Notes under the pieces: generated by a model
What the model saw: only the letters and a program-made list of their open reading frames with translations
What the model was told of the DNA's origin: nothing
Databases searched by the model: none
Position numbers and translations under genes: made by a program
Shown here: positions 59,580 through 64,000 of the stretch, in pieces
Layout: the number at the start of each line of letters is the position of its first letter
How positions within the stretch are numbered: the stretch's first letter is position 1
From: CAXWPM01 sp965206125
GTDB taxonomy: Bacteria > Acidobacteriota > Terriglobia > 20CM-2-55-15
Reading direction: 5' to 3'
NCBI GenBank assembly: GCA_965206125.1
Contig: CBDBIN010000043.1
Coordinates: 1-64,000 of the forward strand
Length of the DNA: 64,000 nt

Positions 59580-60796
59580 CTCAACGGATCGACGCAACAC
59601 TTTATCTTAAAAGGAAGAGGTGGAGTGTATGCGGAAAGGGATGCGATTCGGTTTCACGGCGGCGGAGAAGGCGGAGGTATGGGATCGGTGGCGGCGAGGG
59701 GAATCTCTGCATGAGATCGGGCGAGCGTTTGGCAAGCTGTCATCGTCTGTATATTGTCAGCTGGCGCATACCGGAGGCATTCGTCCTCGACCACGACGAC
59801 GGTCGAGGTTGGCTTTGAGCCTGTCGGAACGTGAGGAGGTCTCCCGCGGGATCGCGGCCGAGCAGTCGTTGCGTTCGATCGCAGAGTGTCTGGGGCGTTC
59901 ACCCTCGACGGTGAGCCGGGAGATCCAGCGCAATGGGGGCTATGATGACTACCGGGCGTCTGTCGCCGATGAACAGGCTTGGAACCGGGCCCGTCGCCCG
60001 AAGCGATGTCAGTTGGGTCGCCATCCGCGGTTACGGCGAATGGTGGCGAGGAAGCTCCGGCGGAATTGGTCGCCCGAACAGATCGCCGGCTGGCTGAAGC
60101 GATCCTATCCAGAGGATGAGTCGTATCACGTGTCCCACGAGACGATCTATCGCAGCCTATTCGTGCAGGCGCGCGGGGTGTTTAAGAAAGAACTACTTAG
60201 ACATCTGAGGTCGAGACGAACGATTCGTCGATCCCGACATTCCAGTCACAAAGGTCACGGGAAAGGGGATCTCGCCGATATCGTATCGATTCGTGAGCGC
60301 CCGGCCGAGGTCGAAGATCGTGCCGTTCCCGGTCACTGGGAGGGAGATCTGATAGTGGGATCGAACAACACCTACATTGCGACCCTGGTCGAACGCCATA
60401 CCCGTTACGTGATGTTGGTGAAAGTGTCGGATAAACAGACCAAGACCGTCGTGCCTGCACTGATCAAGCACGCGAAGAAACTACCGACCGAGCTGTATAA
60501 ATCGCTGACCTGGGATCGCGGCAAGGAAATGGGAGATCATCGGCGGTTTACCCTGGCGACCGACATCGACGTCTACTTCTGCGATCCGCAGAGTCCATGG
60601 CAACGTGGTTCCAATGAAAACACGAATGGCCTGCTCCGACAGTACTTCCCAAAGAGAACCGACTTATCGGTGCACTCGCAGGCGCACCTGAACAAGGTGG
60701 CACGTGAGCTCAATGAACGGCCGCGTAAGACGCTGGAGTTTGAAACTCCAGCAGAACGATTCAACGCTTGTGTTGCATCGATCGGTTGAGGTGGCA
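59580..60796 (+). mobile_element. IS30-family insertion sequence, complete copy
   Basis: About 1.2 kb with one transposase gene. Terminal inverted repeats: CTCAACGGATCGACGCAACAC at the left (59580 onward) and its near complement GTGTTGCATCGATCGGTTGAG at the right (60770-60790); 19 of 21 positions match. The outer limits are uncertain by about six bases. It is inserted in a CPBP-fused ABC permease gene with a net loss of target sequence. Its 3' 288 bases are identical to the copy at 1-288. Confidence 0.88.
59629..60789 (+). CDS. IS30-family transposase
   Basis: A 386-residue transposase with an N-terminal helix-turn-helix (FTAAEKAEVWDRWRRGESLH), a second HTH (RSIAECLGRSPSTVSREIQR) and a DDE domain: first Asp in GHWEGDLIVG, second in WDRGKEMGD, Glu in SNENTNGLLRQYF. 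The start at 59629 has GAGG eight bases upstream; GTG at 59620 is an alternative. Intact, so probably active. Confidence 0.95.
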   Translation: MRKGMRFGFTAAEKAEVWDRWRRGESLHEIGRAFGKLSSSVYCQLAHTGGIRPRPRRRSRLALSLSEREEVSRGIAAEQSLRSIAECLGRSPSTVSREIQRNGGYDDYRASVADEQAWNRARRPKRCQLGRHPRLRRMVARKLRRNWSPEQIAGWLKRSYPEDESYHVSHETIYRSLFVQARGVFKKELLRHLRSRRTIRRSRHSSHKGHGKGDLADIVSIRERPAEVEDRAVPGHWEGDLIVGSNNTYIATLVERHTRYVMLVKVSDKQTKTVVPALIKHAKKLPTELYKSLTWDRGKEMGDHRRFTLATDIDVYFCDPQSPWQRGSNENTNGLLRQYFPKRTDLSVHSQAHLNKVARELNERPRKTLEFETPAERFNACVASIG

Positions 60797-61050
60797 TCCA
60801 TTTCAGCATTTTCCGGATCATGACGACAGCCGTCCTGGGAGTCGCGATCACGGCTGTCGCACTGATGACCGGCTCGCTGTTCCCGGGCATCGTAATTCAT
60901 CTCGGCAATAACGCGCTGGCGATCTGGTTCGGCGAGTCCGGCGTACCCGTTGACAACCTCGACACTTCGCTACTGGTAGGGGCATTCCTGGTTTCGCTGG
61001 CCCTGATGTGGATCATCTATCGCAACAGGACGCTGTATCCCAACGAGTGA
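60797..61050 (+). pseudogene. 3' remnant of the CPBP protease domain
   Basis: Reading on from the IS30 right end, HFSIFRIMTTAVLGVAITAV and GSLFPGIVIHLGNNALAI are the last two conserved CPBP regions, with HLGNN being the family's C-terminal motif. The frame ends with TGA at 61048-61050. It belongs with the 57978-59577 fragment. The catalytic EExxxR region is in neither piece. Confidence 0.85.
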
Positions 61051-61212
61051 CGGGCTTTCCGCGCGACACGGCCGAAACGATGCACAACGGACACGTTTGG
61101 CGACGCGAGCGGCGCCCGGGTCGAGAGGGGCCATCATTCGGGTCGTGACCGTATACTCCACCCGGTGGTCCCCGCTATAATGACCGGTTGATTGAAACGG
61201 AGGACGAAACCC

Positions 61213-61797
61213 ATGGTGGTTGTAGCACGCAGTGAGATCAAGCGGATGCGCATCGTCAGCATGCTGACACTCATCCTTACGGTCGCCGTGCTGTTCGGTG
61301 TCATCTCGAACTTCAGCGACAAGTCCGAGCCCATTCAAGCGGTTCTGATCGCACTCGGGCTCCTGGCTCTCGTTGCGGCTCCATTGGCTGGCATCCAGCT
61401 CTGGCTGGATCGCGGTCCGAGCAAAGCCGTGATCTTCAATTCGGGTGATCAAATGGTCATCGCGACCAACCAACTCCATCAGGGATTCAAGCTCCGTCTG
61501 TTCCGCGACCTGCTCAGTGAGCATATGGTCGCCTTCAGCGACGAAGAGCGGGAACGTTGGAGCGTATTGACCAAGGAAGGGTTTCATCCGGTCTTCCTCA
61601 TGAACAACGTTCGGAAAACGTTCTTACTCCCGATCTGCTTTATGGTATTCGACGAAGTCTTCATGACCGACGGTAGCGGCCGGTGGGACTACTACGACTG
61701 CCGAAACACATCCGAGCCGACTTTCGCGGAAAGGGGCATCGGCCCCTTCTCCGACGACTCGATCGTCCCCGCCCCCAAGAGCCAACCCGTCACGTGA
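61213..61797 (+). CDS. Membrane protein of unknown function
   Basis: A 194-residue protein with two N-terminal hydrophobic segments (about 15-32 and 42-60) and a soluble C-terminal part (GPSKAVIFNSGDQMVIATNQ, LLSEHMVAFSDEERERWSVL). I recognise no family. GGAGGACGAAACCC precedes the ATG. It lies 162 bases downstream of the CPBP remnant and 167 bases before the porin start. Confidence 0.8.
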   Translation: MVVVARSEIKRMRIVSMLTLILTVAVLFGVISNFSDKSEPIQAVLIALGLLALVAAPLAGIQLWLDRGPSKAVIFNSGDQMVIATNQLHQGFKLRLFRDLLSEHMVAFSDEERERWSVLTKEGFHPVFLMNNVRKTFLLPICFMVFDEVFMTDGSGRWDYYDCRNTSEPTFAERGIGPFSDDSIVPAPKSQPVT

Positions 61798-61964
61798 TGG
61801 CCCCGGCCGATGGCTGCCCGCGTCTACACTGAACCGACGGCACAAGAGCCGGAAGGTTCAGAGTGCGTCCGAACCGCCCGATATTCCCCCATTGCAGTTG
61901 CCGGCAGGGCGCGCACGACACGTCCGATTGCTGGAACCTAACCACCGAACAGGAGGCCGAGCAA

Positions 61965-63416
61965 ATGCTCCACCTTTTGCACAAATTCACACGTCGTCCG
62001 TCCAGAACACGAATTCGATACGACTTCCTGCGCGTATCGGTGGCCGTTGCCGTTCTGGGCTTTCCAGCGCCGGCCATGGCCCGAATCGGGCAGAGTTCCG
62101 AGCAGGAGATCACCGCTCTGCGCGCAGAGGTCGCAACTCTCCGTGACGAACTCGAGGCCTTAAGAAGACTCGTCGAGGCCCGTAGCGCCCCCCCTCTGGA
62201 CGCATACGGCGATACCACACAACAACAGGTCGCGCCATCGAGAGAACCGGACCGCCAGCGCCTGGACGCGGATCAGATCCTACCGCTGCTCCAAGCCCAA
62301 ATCGACGAACACGCGCAAACCAAAGTGGAATCCAACTCGCGAATGCCGGTCCGACTCTTCGGAACAATCCTGTCCAACACCTTCTTCAACTCAGGTGAAG
62401 CCAACTGGCTCGATGTCCCGAACGTGGTTCCCGCCGCCCCGGTCGATGCCCCCACGGGATCATTCAGTTCGACGCTGCGCCAAAGTCGCTTTGGGGCTAT
62501 CGTGGACGGCCCGACTATCGGGAGCTTCCGCACGAGCGGGTTTATCGCTGTCGACTTCTTTGGCGGCATTCCCGGGTTCAAAACGGGCCAGACCATGGGC
62601 ATACCTCGTCTTCTTTCTGGATTCATGCGCCTCGATAGCGAGACTACGTCTCTTGAATTCGGACAGGACCTGATGGTGCTGGCGCCGAGGAATCCCACCT
62701 CTCTGGCAGCTTTCTCGTTTCCCAACCTCTTCTATTCTGGCAACCTGTACCTGAGAGTCCCGCAGTTGCGTTTTGAACAGAGAGTGAACGTGGGGGGCGA
62801 GGATCAGATCAGCATGACTTTGGCGGCCGTGGCACCGATAAGCGGCGAGCTTCCGACCGACTCGTTCGCTTTCGTACCGCCAAAATTGTCTGGCGAGCGC
62901 TCGCGGAGGCCGGCGATCCAAACGCGAATCGCCTGGAGCAGGCTTGGCCCGGTCCCCGGTCAGGCGGTTGCCGAAGTCGGAATGTCGGGTCACTACGGCG
63001 TCGAACGAACACTCGATACCTCATCCGCGAGTTGGGCCGCGGCGCTGGATTTTCAGTTCTTTTACGACCGCCTCAGCATGCAGGGAGAGGCCTGGGTTGG
63101 AAGCAATATCGAAGCATTTGGCGGCGGAATAGGGCAGGTTGCCCGAGCCCGCGGAGGGTTCATCGAAGGAAGCTGGTCCGCCACATCACGGCTCGGGTTC
63201 AACGTTGGATTCGGCTCAGACAGCATTTTCGAACGGGATACTGCAGGCGTGACCCTGAAAGGCAACACGAGCGTCTTTGCGAACACGATCATGGAATTCA
63301 CCCCCGAGTTCGCGACGTCCTTCGAGTGGCGCCTGCTCCGGACCACACCCTCAGAGTCCGGCCTCCGCCGGCAGCTAAACCACCATTTGAACCTTGCATT
63401 CGCCTATAGCTTCTGA
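61965..63416 (+). CDS. Outer-membrane porin with N-terminal coiled coil
   Basis: A 483-residue secreted beta-barrel candidate. A signal peptide (VSVAVAVLGFPAPAMAR) is followed by a short coiled coil (EQEITALRAEVATLRDELEALR), then beta strands and a C-terminal aromatic residue (HLNLAFAYSF). The architecture (coiled coil plus barrel) resembles DcaP-type trimeric porins. The start at 61965 has AGGAGG nine bases upstream; longer in-frame sequence to 61863 is unlikely. It overlaps nothing and is two bases before a cupredoxin gene, suggesting co-transcription. Confidence 0.85.
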   Translation: MLHLLHKFTRRPSRTRIRYDFLRVSVAVAVLGFPAPAMARIGQSSEQEITALRAEVATLRDELEALRRLVEARSAPPLDAYGDTTQQQVAPSREPDRQRLDADQILPLLQAQIDEHAQTKVESNSRMPVRLFGTILSNTFFNSGEANWLDVPNVVPAAPVDAPTGSFSSTLRQSRFGAIVDGPTIGSFRTSGFIAVDFFGGIPGFKTGQTMGIPRLLSGFMRLDSETTSLEFGQDLMVLAPRNPTSLAAFSFPNLFYSGNLYLRVPQLRFEQRVNVGGEDQISMTLAAVAPISGELPTDSFAFVPPKLSGERSRRPAIQTRIAWSRLGPVPGQAVAEVGMSGHYGVERTLDTSSASWAAALDFQFFYDRLSMQGEAWVGSNIEAFGGGIGQVARARGGFIEGSWSATSRLGFNVGFGSDSIFERDTAGVTLKGNTSVFANTIMEFTPEFATSFEWRLLRTTPSESGLRRQLNHHLNLAFAYSF

Positions 63417-63418
63417 CG

Positions 63419-64000
63419 ATGAGAACACGCATTTTTACCAGCATCCTGTGCCTGACATTGCTTCCTGGACCCGCTACGGCGACCGTCCTTACCGGGCAAG
63501 TCCAGTTCAACGGGCGGTCGGGGTCGCGGGCGGTCGGGACCTTCGTCTATGCGGAGCGCCTGGATGGGCCGACAGTTGCGGAGCCGTCCGTCTTCGCGCT
63601 CGTCCATCGAAACAAACTGTTCAGTCCGCGCGTCCTTGCCGTGCCGGTGGGTTCCCGCATCGACTTTCCGAACGAAGACGTGGTTTTTCACAACGTCTTC
63701 TCACTCTCTCCACCGGATCCGTTCGACCTCGGCCTTTATCGTGCCGGCGCCGCCAAGAGCCGCACGTTCGAAAGACCAGGCATGTACCGGGTTTTCTGCA
63801 ACATCCATCCGCACATGACAGCGGCGGTGCTGGTGGTACCGACTTCGATCATCTCAGAGACCGACACGGCGGGCAGATTTCGGCTCGATGTTCCACCTGG
63901 CCGCTACCGATTGACGGCATGGTCGGAGCGCGCGATGCCTGCCAGCATCGAAGTCGAAGTGGGAACGGATTCGGTCGAAATACTGGGCCTCCGCCTTGAC
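63419..64000 (+). CDS. Cupredoxin-domain protein with carboxypeptidase-regulatory-like tail (partial, runs off the window)
   Basis: At least 194 codons, open to the last base. A signal peptide (IFTSILCLTLLPGPATA) precedes a plastocyanin/azurin-like domain: IDFPNEDVVFHNVFS supplies the first His and YRVFCNIHPHMTAAVLVV the Cys, His and Met expected of a type-1 copper site. After it, TDTAGRFRLDVPPGRYRLTAWS is a carboxypeptidase-regulatory-like domain. It follows the porin by two bases. It is probably periplasmic, in electron transfer or metal handling; downstream genes are not seen. Confidence 0.85.
   Translation, partial: MRTRIFTSILCLTLLPGPATATVLTGQVQFNGRSGSRAVGTFVYAERLDGPTVAEPSVFALVHRNKLFSPRVLAVPVGSRIDFPNEDVVFHNVFSLSPPDPFDLGLYRAGAAKSRTFERPGMYRVFCNIHPHMTAAVLVVPTSIISETDTAGRFRLDVPPGRYRLTAWSERAMPASIEVEVGTDSVEILGLRLD

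Noticed and set aside
1..60796. Composite transposon carrying cargo genes between the two IS30 copies
   Set aside because: The interior is ordinary housekeeping-like operons, both copies sit in unrelated disrupted genes (nrfA and the CPBP fusion), and there is no cargo signature; two independent insertions are more likely.

Overview
The window is GC-rich bacterial chromosome with about 50 supported genes, most in short co-directional operons with small overlaps. No rRNA, tRNA or CRISPR array is visible. Paired MacB/FtsX-type orphan permeases of about 810 residues (the ADOP type), DUF507 proteins, M61 and M48 peptidases, DUF1501/DUF1800/DUF1549-DUF1553 genes and CPBP-fused ABC permeases together suggest Acidobacteriota. 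This is inferred from gene content; Planctomycetota, Gemmatimonadota or Myxococcota-like lineages are not excluded.

Layout. 1-1170: the end of an IS30-type element cuts a nitrite-reductase (nrfHA) operon whose nrfH is also frameshifted. 1216-3792: KAP-type NTPase with pentapeptide repeats, then a secreted metallo-beta-lactamase-fold protein. 3976-4520: a nested palindromic repeat cluster. 4630-6715: dicarboxylate/amino-acid symporter and two DUF507 genes. 6727-11554 (minus strand): a nitrogen cluster with outer-membrane protein, AmtB, P-II protein, thioesterase and a GAF-GAF-ANTAR antiterminator, preceded by a promoter and a leader that carries ANTAR-type hexaloop hairpins fused to terminators. 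11633-19194: two ADOP permeases and a two-component system. 19426-33196: membrane protein, trans-sulfuration enzyme, peptidases, a DUF1549/DUF1501/SUMF1 operon, sterol-desaturase-like protein, aldehyde dehydrogenase and NMT1-like protein. 33402-36513: split ECF sigma factor with an anti-sigma/FecR/DUF3352 protein. 36565-40157: four-gene ABC exporter. 40821-46729: acyl-CoA carboxylase, an AMP-ligase/ACP/acyltransferase fusion, a Gdx/SugE exporter and a sugar kinase. 46751-48964: intact IS1380 element next to a 356-bp MITE-like element. 48963-56355: EAL-HDOD, radical SAM, PCD, DUF1501/DUF1800, glycosyltransferase and sirtuin genes. 56528-61050: a NatA/NatB-type ABC operon damaged at both ends, the 3' end by a second IS30 copy. 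61213-64000: a hypothetical membrane protein, an outer-membrane porin and a cupredoxin that runs off the window.

The main finding is the 11366-11554 leader. On the minus strand a near-consensus promoter starts transcription just before a hairpin with loop AACGGC, then a 12-bp terminator stem with loop AUUGCA, then a third hairpin with loop ACUGAG and a second terminator. All three hexaloops have A at position 1 and G at position 4, as expected of ANTAR targets, and the ANTAR protein is encoded at the end of the same gene cluster. This predicts an RNA-level feedback circuit for ammonium uptake.

Secondary themes are gene decay (nrfA, nrfH, ECF sigma, glycosyltransferase, NatB and CPBP lesions, some of which could be sequence errors), two direct IS30 copies about 60.5 kb apart, and several families of short dispersed intergenic palindromes.
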